NCBI RefSeq assembly: GCF_022201045.2
Contig: NC_068559.1
Coordinates: 28,899,501-28,963,500 of the forward strand
DNA: 64,000 nt
Source of the DNA: Citrus sinensis
Taxonomy: Eukaryota; Streptophyta; Magnoliopsida; Sapindales; Rutaceae
Direction: 5' to 3'
Both the position numbers and the translations under genes were made by a program. This document shows positions 11,749 through 22,800 of the stretch, piece by piece. The stretch's first letter is position 1. Each line of letters opens with the position of its first letter. The notes under the pieces were generated by a model. That model worked only from the letters and a program-made list of their open reading frames with translations, was not told the DNA's origin and made no database searches.

Positions 11749-14700
11749 ACCCAGATAACTTTTTTTCCCCTGTCATGATCAAGCAGAGCAAATACTTCAG
11801 CAAAGATTTAAGTCTTTACCATTTATTTGGTTGCAAAAGAATTAGAAGAGGAAAAGAAAGCTCCAAAAAATAGCAGAATCAAATCAAATCAAATTCTCAG
11901 GCCCAATTCAACAGAAAATCATACTTATAAAGTTATAAATAAATAGACAGTTATCAGAATCTTAATTTCCTTCTTGCCCATAGATTTCCAGGCCACCAAA
12001 CACAGCTTCAAGAATGATAAGAAAAGAAAACCAGGTATGAATTAAAGAAAAGTCTAAACTTGACTGCCCAGAAGATTTAAGGCCACAAACTTGTTAAAAG
12101 CTGATTCACTGCAGCATGCAAGCACTATAACTTGTTAGCAGATCAAGCATAACTAAGCCAAGTACGCAAAAACAAATAATTAATACTAAACAACATTGAA
12201 AAAGATTTTAAAGAAAGTTATTTATTTATTACCTTTACCTTGGAGGTAGAAGTGTCATCAGAGGTTTTGCAATATTGGTGCGAAACTATATGCAGAGAAT
12301 TATTCGATTTGCTTCTTCTTCTTCTTCTTCTTCTTCCTTTATAAGAAAAGAAAAGAAAAGAAAAAACGACTTTATCGTATTTTTGCAAGTTTCCGGGTGA
12401 ATTTTGGAAGAGTAGCTATCCAACTAGAAAAATCTAGCCTTCCTTCATGCATCTGCTTGTGATGTGAATGCTTGTATTTTCTGCTGCCATTTATATTTTT
12501 CCATGTAATTTTTTCTTTTTCTTTCTTGTGACTTTTATTTTTGGGATCCACGTGTTCCCCATTCTATAAATAAATAATGAATTTTATATTTGTTATAAAT
12601 TTCAAGGAAAAAAATTCTTATCGGCTATTATTCTTACCTTAAACGTAATCGAACATTTATCAATATGAAAATATTCATTCTGATTATACCGATGTGAGAG
12701 TGAGAAAACATAAATTTTTTTACTGAACTTAACTTTACTGAACTAAATAATTTTATTTATTTATTTATTGAGAATTTTCGTATATGAGGCGGGTTCAGAC
12801 ATTGTTTTTAATTCTGATTTTAGTTGATTCCTGTCCCGAACCTTAATCCGCCCCATTACCATTTTTAAATCTACTCAACTTAATAATAAGCAAACACCTA
12901 CCTAAATACTGCATTTTCACTTTAAATCTTTACTGTTAAACCAGATGGAACAGTCGGCAAAAGGGCAAAAAAAAAAAAAAAAAAAAATGTTAAACCGTGA
13001 TTTTAACTCTGTTTTTTTTTTTAATTGATTTTAACTCAAAATTGAGTCATAAGTCACAAGGAAAATTTTCAAAGAGTTTTGGAAGAAAGAGCATGTGCGG
13101 CACATGGGACATGGCATTCCAGAATCCAGAGAGTATAGAAGCTTTGAAATTATTTTTCTGGAAGACGTGAGAGTGAGATGGCAAAAAACCAGTGGCGTGT
13201 GGCATAATCCTTTGATGTGATTATGCTGATTTTTTTTTTTTTTTAATCTCAGTGCAGCAGGCCAATGGAAAGTTAGTCACTAGTCAAGTCTACAAAAATT
13301 GGATGACAAAGAATTAGGGAGCGCGGCAAAATCATGAATTTGGGTACAGAGAAGTTGAATCCTGAAGAGACAGTTAGCCGTACGCAAAGGAAACCATCAT
13401 GCTCACGTTAAGATTGATTAGTTGAAACTTGCGTGCATCTGTTGTTGTTCAGACTTCGTTGTCATAAAATGGGACTCGGTCGGTGGAACAAAAAACAAAT
13501 GAGCTTTTACCACTGGTTCCTCAATTTTAGGGAGAAGCATACGGGCCAAGGACTAGCTGAAAATAAAATATTAAAAAGGAGTGGAGCTATTAGCACCCCA
13601 CTGATTGCCTCTTATAAAACTCTTTATTTTGAATGCACCCATTAATTAAAGAACTAAAATTATTATGTTTACTAGTAAAATTCATTTTAATTCCTCCTCA
13701 AATGACCTTATCCTGTTCCTTTCCATTGAACCTTTAATTAACTTACAAAATAATAGTAACAACAAAATAAAATTCTCATGGCCAGGAATCACATTCAACT
13801 GCTTGTAAAAGTCAACAGACGTAATTTTCCATGAGCGGCAAACAAACTTTAAAGAAGAGGCCACAATAACTAATAACCCTACACTTTTCCTTAATTCGTT
13901 TTTATTTTATCTGTTTATTTTATATTCATTATTAAACTTGAAAAAAGCTTTCTTCCCCAAGGAAACGAAAAGCTTCCCAATGAAAGTCTAATTGATCCAA
14001 CCAAAGGATAGGCTCGTTGTTTTATGGCTCAATTTGATATCTTTTTTTTTGGTAAAATATTTTGTTCCTCTTAAAAATATGAGGGTATAAAGAATTCCTG
14101 TGATTTCAATCAAGGTTAAATGTGTAAACACCAGCAGTGGAGTTTTAAAAGAACTCTTGAGGGGTGCCAATGGTACCACTCCGTTGAAAGAGCCCGGTAT
14201 TCCATACAAGCAAACGGTTGATCATCAACATAACAAATCGATGGCCCATGTGAGCAGCACGCCACCATATCCAGCCCAACACATGCAGCTGCTTCGGGGC
14301 AGTGTGGGCTCACAGCCTGTATTTATTTATTTAAGTTTTAAAAAAATAGTAAAATGAGACAAATAATGATTTGCGGCCTCAAATATCTTGTATCTTTCTA
14401 AAAAGAATAAATGATTATGCGATATTTTTAACTCAATATGTACGAACTGTTTGACTGTTTGTAATTGTATTATTTGTATTATTATTTCATAATGAAATAA
14501 ACTATCTTCCAAGAACTACGTATATCAAGTCAATCCTATTATAATGATAAAATTATTATAAAAAAGAAAAGCAAAAAAAAGAAACTGATGGAACCTTTCA
14601 ATATGAAGGGGAAAGTGGGCGGTGCCTCAAAATTTCACTAAAATGATTTCATTTACACGTTCAGAATAAATTGATAACGTGAGAAGTAAAAACCAGCTAG

Positions 14701-15426
14701 ATTAGGCCATCTGTTTGTACAGATGTTGACTTAGCATTCAACTCTAGTTGTACGCCTGTTACGGATAAAAAGAGATGCTTGTTAATTGCTGTTCACTTAA
14801 GAGTAAAAGTTGGGCTGACAAGTGAAACAATCGTGGTGCCTGAGCCAGAATCTTTACCCAAATTTAGGTAATTTTACTAATCAAATCTACAAACTAATGA
14901 GCATTCCAGATTTTTCTGCTTGTTCTTTTTTGTTTTTGTTTTTGTTTTCTCTCTCTCTCTCTCTCTCTCTGTACATTTGAAGCCCATGGTCGGTCATCTT
15001 TCCCCCACTCGAAGCTTGGATTCTCTTCGGTGGTTGTTGAGTGGTTTCAACATCGAAGGTCCTGCCTCATTAGCTTTTATATTTCTTGTGAAGAATCTCC
15101 ATCTGGGTGTTCTTTGGATTGCTCAAAGAGTTGCATTTTTGTTATGTTGTACTCAAACCATTAAACTTTTGTCCTTTGAAATTTGACTGAGTCTAGGGTT
15201 TTGTTCTGCTTATTAGTCTTGAATATCAAGTGTTCTTAGCTAAGCATATATTCTTGAATTATCATATCATTTGCAATCACAGAATCCTACTTTTGGTATT
15301 GAAATGAGAATTCTTTGATTCGGTTCCATGTAAGTATCATTAGTTATTCTTGGTCCAATAAGTGAGATTTTGGTGTTGCAGATAAACTGCTGCTTGTGTA
15401 GCTGCATATAGTTTTTGTTTGTAGTT
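11749..15426. other. Intergenic and 5' leaders of PPH (-) and the bZIP gene (+)
   Basis: The left part, to about 12360, is the PPH leader with its probable intron and a CTT-repeat tract near 12310-12340. The right part, from about 14900, is the bZIP leader. It has a (TC)n run near 14950-14970 and a probable untranslated intron ending with the acceptor at 15380-15381. Between them lies about 2.5 kb of AT-rich DNA with poly(A)/poly(T) runs and no gene I can support. Confidence 0.55.
12549..12554. promoter_or_regulatory. G-box CACGTG upstream of PPH
   Basis: A perfect CACGTG palindrome in the sequence atccacgtgttcc. It lies about 190 bases upstream of the likely 5' end of the PPH transcript. 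G-boxes bind bZIP and bHLH factors, which are known regulators of chlorophyll-degradation genes. Function here is inferred only from sequence and position. Confidence 0.35.
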
Positions 15427-16230
15427 ATGAGACAAAACATGGATGATGGAGAGGTGGAGCTTTCAGATCATGCTCTGTTGTTAAATCAGGAGTTCTCTGG
15501 CAATTTTCATAATTCGGCATCTGTAGACTCATTTCTTGATGAATTTTTGAAGAACACAAAAACATGCACCCACACTCACACTTGCAATCCTCCTGGGCCA
15601 GATGCGGCACATACGCATACATGCTACCACACACACACCCAAGTTATTGCATCAGAAGAAGATAATCACTCGAATAGCAAAGAAAATTCTGTTTCGAAAC
15701 CAAGGAGGTCATCGGGTAACAGAGAAGCAGTTCGGAAGTATAGGGAGAAAAAGAAGGCACACACAGCTTATTTAGAAGAGGAAGTCAAGAAATTGCATAC
15801 ATTGAACCAACAACTGGTTAGGAAATTACAGGGGCAAGCGATTCTTGAGGCAGAGTTCTTGAGGCTTAGAAGCCTTTTGGCGGACTTTAGAGGAAAGATT
15901 GATGATGAGTTGGGTGTTTTTCCATACCAAAAGCAGTGTAATGGTGTTGCTATTTTGAAGGAAGGTGATTGTGGCTTGCAGTCTAATGGTGAGGCAGTTG
16001 GCCTAGGGTGTCAGGCCAAGCTTCCGTGCTTCCATCCACAAGCAGGGTCATCATCGCATGCTGGAACTGATGGAAGTGAAAAAATGTTGTCATCAACGGA
16101 AGGAAATTGCCAGCCTGCAGTTATAGATTGTCAAGCAAGCACATACGATGTTGTGAGTGCTGAAGGACGGACCTTGGATGCAGTTGAAGCCTTGGTGTCA
16201 CCTTCATCTCAAGCGGAATTAGCAGACTGA
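15427..16230 (+). CDS. bZIP transcription factor, group F, bZIP24-like
   Basis: One coding exon, 267 residues from ATG 15427. An ATG four codons later (15439, MDDGEVEL) is an equally good start by family comparison. A Cys/His-rich motif at about residues 47-73 (CTHTHTC, then HTHTCYHTHT) is the group F hallmark. In Arabidopsis bZIP19/23 this motif senses zinc. The basic region NREAVRKYREKKK is at about 98-110, followed by a leucine zipper. The stretch after the zipper (FPYQKQCNG) resembles Arabidopsis bZIP24, a salt-stress regulator, more than bZIP19/23. It therefore probably acts as a nuclear DNA-binding dimer in ion or salt responses. The leader has an intron with its acceptor at 15380-15381. 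The frame is intact. Zinc sensing by this member is not established. Confidence 0.9.
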   Translation: MRQNMDDGEVELSDHALLLNQEFSGNFHNSASVDSFLDEFLKNTKTCTHTHTCNPPGPDAAHTHTCYHTHTQVIASEEDNHSNSKENSVSKPRRSSGNREAVRKYREKKKAHTAYLEEEVKKLHTLNQQLVRKLQGQAILEAEFLRLRSLLADFRGKIDDELGVFPYQKQCNGVAILKEGDCGLQSNGEAVGLGCQAKLPCFHPQAGSSSHAGTDGSEKMLSSTEGNCQPAVIDCQASTYDVVSAEGRTLDAVEALVSPSSQAELAD

Positions 16231-18911
16231 AAGGCTTTGTAAGTTTGTCTTTAATCTCCTAATGTAGATAATTTGTTTGTACACTAGCTTTCAATATACC
16301 ATCAAATGTTGTGGATAGTAATACTCTGATATAGAGCTCAAAGGTTGAGTGTCACTCTAGAATACAGAACATAGGCTTCATTTTGCAATACAGCTGTAGA
16401 GCCATAGTGGGACCTGAGTACTGGCTGTACTCAGAGGACTGAACTTTGGTTTTTGACATCAATGGAACTGCTTGTAAAACACCTCATGTAAAGAAGTACT
16501 TTATCGTTTCTCTGGTCCATCTGTATATTAAGGTTGTGAATAAAATCCTGCCGGCTGGCTTATGGTTATTATTTATCTACTAAAAAAAAAAAAGGTAAAG
16601 CTGGCATTTTCCTGCCCACTTGATTACTCTTTATAACTCTTTCAAAGTGTCGGACTCCATTTGATAATTGGCAGTGGCTACGGTGGAACTGCTCTGTGGA
16701 GCACTGTTAGATTATACCAGTAAGTGCAGATTTAATATTTATCTCTATAATTGTACAGTCATCATCAGTGCTCCACCATGGAGTGAGTCCAATATAATCC
16801 GACCCTAATTATATTTATATATGTGCCTATATGTGTGTCAATCAGACAATCATCTTTGTATGTAGTAGTGGTGGATGATAAATGAGATGTGAATATGTGC
16901 AAGGTCAAGCTGCATTCTGAGAAGTGAAAAGTAATGCAACTAGTTGTAAGATTGAAGTTCCTGAGTTGATACTTGATGTTGAATCTAAGCATGAAAAACT
17001 ATACCTGATAGAAGGGGTATGTCAGACGGTTAACTGAACAGATGCACGAAATACTGCTTATATGAAATGAATCAGCTTATATTAAATGAATCAGCAAGAC
17101 TAAATGGTCTGAAAACAAACTGTGTTAGCACAGACAGACCATTTACCGAAGCCTAGCCGGGGCTGGCTATTTGATGCATGGATGCGTTCGCCATATGGAG
17201 AAGTGAATCATTGTTTATCGAGACTGGGTTCGGTCTTGGATCAATTATCATTATTCATTCCAACGGTGAGGCTAGTGCCAGCCCAGAGCAGTAGTGTATT
17301 AAGCCATGTATGATGAGATGAATTTGACTGATAAGTACTCTTACATTTTCCATTTTTCTGGGTTTCCGGGCTTTTTAAGTGTCCCTCCATAAATTGGGCG
17401 GGCCCATCAGATCGACTTAGTTTGGCAGTCCTTTCACCTCAAACTACTACTCTCATGTTTCATTTGCCATCGACATTGAGGAACTAGGCCCATAAAGGTC
17501 TACAGGCTGCGGCAGATAGGAAAGGAAACTGTAGAAGCAACGCGCTTCAAACGACACGTCGCTGAAAGGCGTGGTATGAGAACGACATATCAACGGAAGT
17601 TTCAAAATCATTACAGATAAAAGACATACGTTGTACATTTCTTCTTCATATTGCTCCCAATACAAAATATTGAAATCCTTGTATCTGCGGCGGTGAAAAG
17701 AAATAGAAACACTAGTTAGTTATCAGGGAAGAGTTGATAAACATGATATTTAGAAATGAAATCTAATAAATGAGGAAAAGATAATTTGAATCTTTTGTCA
17801 AACATTGAGAGTATAAAATTAATGAACTATAAACAACCATACAAGACGAGACGATCCTTTTGATCAAGCAGCTACTTATAAATTAAAACAAAGAAAACTG
17901 GATGAAGCAGACAAAATGCAGCCATGCAGAGTCACATCCACGAAAGCCACGTTTCTTTTTTTATTTTTCTCTCTCTTCCTCTGACTTTTATTCATTCTCA
18001 ATACAAGCACAAATAGGACCCCATATGATATGAATCATTCATGCCTGCAACTGCACCATAAAATTTCATTAAACTGATGAGCAGGCACATGGGTCTCTCT
18101 GGCTTCTTGTCTTCTCTTTAACCTGTCCCTTGCCTCTTTCTTTCTTTCTTTATTCTCCCCCTTTTTTCTTTTTATCCATTATTTTTGCTTCTGTTGTTTC
18201 CTAGTTTTCACTGCATGGTTTCAAGGATCTTTCTTTGTCTGTCATACTTTTTTGATTCAGTAAAAAAAATAGATACCCCCAAAATTGAAAAAAAGAAAAA
18301 GAAAAAGAAACTTTATCTTTTGTAATGTCTCAGCTGTAAAAGGATTCCTTTTAACGATGTGTGTTTTTATTGCTCTCTTTTTTATTCTGAAAATTTATTG
18401 TCTTTTAGATTATTCTTCTGCTTTCAAAGTTACTATAATACTAACTTCCCATGATTAATCCAACATGAGATGAAAAAACATATGACATAAATAATTAGTG
18501 ACGAAAAAATTGAAATTTGGGATACAAACTAAAATGAAAAATTTTGATTTTTTTTTTACTTAATAACTTCTATATATCTTTATTTACTTTTAATCCGTAT
18601 TGTTTAATTTTCTGATCCTGAGAGTCGTCTCTCGTCTTGTTGTGCCCCAAATTTTACGAAAAAAAGGGTCAGCATTGATTAACGCGTGATTGGGTCAAAT
18701 GAGTCGGCGACACATTTGTAACGAAGAAGACCAGCAGCTATTAACTTGTGACAATTTAGGCCTTGCCAAATTGTTTGATTTTATTATACAAGTGCAAGTG
18801 GCATAGCCAATTCTGGTCTTTTAAAATTATATAATTCAGGAAGGATATTATGGGAAATTCATCATTCAGGAAGGAAAGTGGAAATTACCCATTAACATAA
18901 CAATCATAACT
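16231..18911. other. Intergenic, no gene recognised
   Basis: The first 330 bases look like the bZIP 3' untranslated region. The remainder is AT-rich with pyrimidine-rich stretches near 18120-18180 and scattered poly(A)/poly(T). Open frames at about 17122-17313 and 17453-17665 show no domain or homology I know. No tRNA or microRNA precursor was recognised with confidence. Confidence 0.5.
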
Positions 18912-19246
18912 TTTTTTTTTTTTTTAAGTCTGTTATACACAGATATTACTGACATTACATCAGACATTACAATTAATATTTACAATCATACTATATAACT
19001 GGGACCACCATCATACATTGACACACTGAAGTATATGCCCAGATATTTTAAACCCTCTCTAATATTCGAGGGGTGCATGCTCCACTCACATTTCGTAAGG
19101 GAGAGACTGTCTCCACTCAATTAATTGATAATTAAGGAAGAATTGAAACTAACCTGCATAATGCTCTTAAACCCTTGCACTCAACATTGTAAGTGCAAGG
19201 CTTCTCCCATTGGACCAAAGGCCCATTGGTCATAACAATCATAACT
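18896..19246 (-). mobile_element. SINE retroposon with perfect target-site duplications
   Basis: The element body is 18912-19230 (319 bp). It is bounded by a perfect 16-bp direct repeat, cataacaatcataact, at 18896-18911 and 19231-19246. Read on the minus strand it begins accaatgggcctttggtcc, with an A-box-like GGTCCAATGGGA. It ends in a poly(A) tail, seen as the T run from 18911 to about 18925. Size, tail and duplication length fit a tRNA-derived plant SINE. The B-box is weak, so class assignment is less sure than the retroposon call. The perfect duplication implies a fairly recent insertion. It sits about 650 bp upstream of the NLR gene. Confidence 0.78.
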
Positions 19247-19880
19247 ACTTGGCCCTCTCACATTGATTTGATGAAGTTGACTTTATAATTTTATTACTTG
19301 GCCCTCTCACATTTTCCTTTTTATATTATAGCCCTCTTTTAAATTGATTTCATTTCAATTGATTTGCCATACATAATAACAGTAATAAGTATTAATAACC
19401 ATAATACTGTTTTTCTTAGTTTAGTAGCCAAAATAAATATTTTGGATATATAAATATTCCGAAACTAGATAGACAATCCACAAAAAAAAAAAAAAAATGC
19501 TTTAAACAATTAGACAAGCAAATAATAGTCAGTAAGAGCCAAAATAATTTACATGTCATGTCTAGTTTGATCTACTTCTATAAATTTTGGCCTTAATATA
19601 TAAATTTCCGTAAGTGAAAGCCGTAGGGCTTAATTTGCCACTTATGCGTTTACTTCAAAGTTCAAAGCCATCACCGCGCTGAGTTGGTGAGTTTCCCAGG
19701 AATACTTGATTATTCAGCCACGTCCCTTCTTCATTGAGAGTAAACTAAAAAAGTCACTGAAAATCAAGACAGGCAGGAAGCGAGCAAAATTTAGCAACAA
19801 ATCCTGCTTCTCTTCATCTTTAAAACACCCAAAAGACAAAAGACAGCACCTTTATATTACTGTTAGACAGGACAGGAACC
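19247..19880. promoter_or_regulatory. Promoter and leader region of the CC-NBS-LRR gene
   Basis: AT-rich sequence with an 18-bp direct repeat (acttggccctctcacatt) at about 19246 and 19297, and a TATA-like stretch (aatatataaat) near 19594. The leader of the NLR probably starts in the following 200 bases. No coding sequence is supported. Confidence 0.35.
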
Positions 19881-22800
19881 ATGCCAGTGGCTGAGGTTTT
19901 TCTTTCTGCTTTCCTTCAAGTATTATTTGACAGGTTGGCTTCTCCTGAGCTGCTGAACGTTGCTACCCGATGGAAAATTGATGCAGAACTGAAAAACTTA
20001 ACATTACTGGCTTCAAAAATAAATGTAGTGCTTAGAGATGCAGAGGAGAAGCAGGTCAAAGACATGGCAGTCAGAATGTGGCTGGACGAGCTACGGGATG
20101 TGGCTGATGATGCTGAAGACGTGCTGGATGAATTTTCCACTGAAATACTGCGGTGCAGATTGGAAGCGGAAAGGCAAGAGAACAGAAACCCGTTGAACGG
20201 TATGTTCAGCCACTTGAATGTTTTCTTTAACTTGCAGTTGGCCTGTAAGATAAAGAGTGTAACTGAAAGATTGGGAGATATTGTGAAACAAAAGGCAGAG
20301 CTTGGTTTGAGAGATGATACCCTCGAGAGGCCTATAGGCCTTTTCCGAAGGATACCCACAACTTCTCTGGTGGATGATCGCATTTATGGTAGGGAAGAAG
20401 ATGCCGACAAATTGATTGATTTCTTGCTAAAGGATGTTGAAGCCACTGATGACGGAATGTGTGTGATACCCTTAGTCGGCATGGGCGGTGTCGGCAAGAC
20501 AACCTTGGCTCAGGTTGTGTATAAGGATGAAAAGGTGAATGACCACTTTGAACTCAAGGCATGGGCGTTTGTCTCAGATGAATTTGATTTGGTTAAGGTA
20601 ACAAAGGCGATCCTTGAGTCGTTGGGTGAGTCTTGTGGCCATATCACACAGCTTGAACCACTTCAAAGTGCTCTGAAGAGGAAGCTGACCCTAAAAAGGT
20701 ATCTACTTGTTCTGGACGATTTATGGGGTGAGAATTACAATGAATGGGAAGTGCTGCAGCTTCCATTTAGAGGAGGAGCGCATGGAAGCAAGATCATCGT
20801 CACAACCCGTAGCGAAAATGTTGCTCAAATTGTGGGCACTGTTCCTGTTTTTCATCTGCAAGAATTGTCAGACAACGACTGCTGGTCGTTGTTTGCGCAA
20901 CATGCATTTTCTAAACTGAATCCTGAAGCGCGTCCAAGCTTGGAGAGTATAGGCAAGGAAATAGCAAAGAAATGTAAAGGTTTACCCTTGGCAGCAAAGG
21001 CACTGGGGGGTTTATTACGCTCTAAATCCAACGTTGATGAGTGGCAACATATTCTGAACAGTGAAGTATGGGAATTACCAGATGAGAAAACTGGGATTCT
21101 TCCAGGACTAGCTTTGAGCTATCATCATCTCCCTTCTCATTTGAAGCCCTGCTTTGCCTATTGTGCAATTTTCCCCAAGGGCTATGAATTTGAGGCGAAT
21201 GATCTAGTCCGTTTATGGATGGCAGAAGGTCTCATGTACGAACCAAGAAGAAACATGCAGAACGAAGATGTTGGTAGCCATTATTTCCATGATTTACTTT
21301 CAAGGTCACTCTTCCAACGTTCTAGTAGGAATATTTCTCGATTCATAATGCACGACCTCATTAATGATTTGGCTCAGTTTGCTGCTGGGGAAAGATGTCT
21401 TAGGTTGGAGGACAACAGTCAACACAAAAATCATGCAAAGGCTCGTCATTTGTCGTACATTCGCCAGAGACGTGATGCCTTCATGAGATTTGAGGCCTTC
21501 AGATCCCATAAATATTTACGGACTTTCTTACCACTGGATGGTGGGTTTGGAATTTGTCGCATAACAAAGAAGGTGACACATGATCTACTCAAAAATTTTA
21601 GTCGATTACGTGTTCTATCTTTGAGTCACTATGAGATAGTTGAGCTACCAGACCTGATTGGTGACTTGAAGCACCTTCGTTATCTTGATCTGTCTAACAC
21701 CTCGATCAAAAGCTTGCCTGAATCAATTGCTGCCTTGTACAACCTGCAAACATTGATTTTATACAGTTGTCGTTACCTTATTCAACTACCTAAGCATATG
21801 GGGGACCTGTTTAACCTACGATTCCTTGATATCAGAGGATGTAACTTACAGCAATTGCCACCACATATGGGTGGGTTGAAGAATCTGCGGACATTGCCTT
21901 CTTTCCTTGTTAGCAAAGATGGTGGATGTGGGATCAGGGAGTTGAAGGATCTGTCAAAGCTAAAAGGGGATCTGTCCATCATTGGGCTGGAAAATGTGGA
22001 CAAGGACACAGATGCCGAGGATGCAAATTTGAAGGATAAAAAGTACCTCAATAAATTGGAATTGCAATGGAGTAGTGGTCATGATGGTATGATAGATGAA
22101 GATGTGCTTGAAGCGCTACAACCTCATTGGAACCTTAAAGAGCTCTCCATTAAGCAATACAGTGGTGCAAAATTTCCAAGGTGGACAGGAGATCCATCAT
22201 ATTCAAATTTAGTCTTTCTCAGTCTTATCAATTGTAGAAACTGCACATACTTGCCACCACTTGGACAACTGCCTTCTCTCAAAAACCTCATTATCGAAGG
22301 GATGGATGCTATAAGCAGAGTAGGACCTGAGTTTTATGCTGATAGCTGGCTTTCGATTAAATCTTTTCAGTCCTTGGAAGCTCTCAAGTTCAAGGATTTG
22401 CCTGTCTGGGAGGAATGGATTTCACCTGATGTTGGAGAATTCCCTCACCTTCATGAGCTTTGTATAGAGAATTGTCCAAAATTTTCAAAGGAGATACCCA
22501 GATCTCTTGTCTCCTTGAAAACCCTTGAAATACTTAACTGCAGGGAACTGTCTTGGATTCCGTGCCTTCCTCAGATCCAAAACTTGATCTTAGAAGAATG
22601 TGGTCAAGTGATTCTGGAAAGCATAGTTGACCTCACCTCACTAGTGAAACTCCGTCTTTACAAAATTCTAAGCCTCAGGTGTCTGGCCAGTGAGTTTTTC
22701 CACAGATTAACTGTACTTCATGATTTGCAGCTTGTTAACTGTGATGAGCTTTTAGTTTTGTCCAACCAATTTGGATTATTACGCAACAGTTCTCTTCGAC

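Noticed and set aside
14100-14357. Open frames on both strands with moderate GC
   Set aside because: No family recognised, no neighbouring exons in phase, and both strands are equally open.
17122-17313. Short plus-strand frame and weak hairpin (agccggggctggct against gccagcccag)
   Set aside because: Complementarity is only about ten bases and does not match a microRNA I know.
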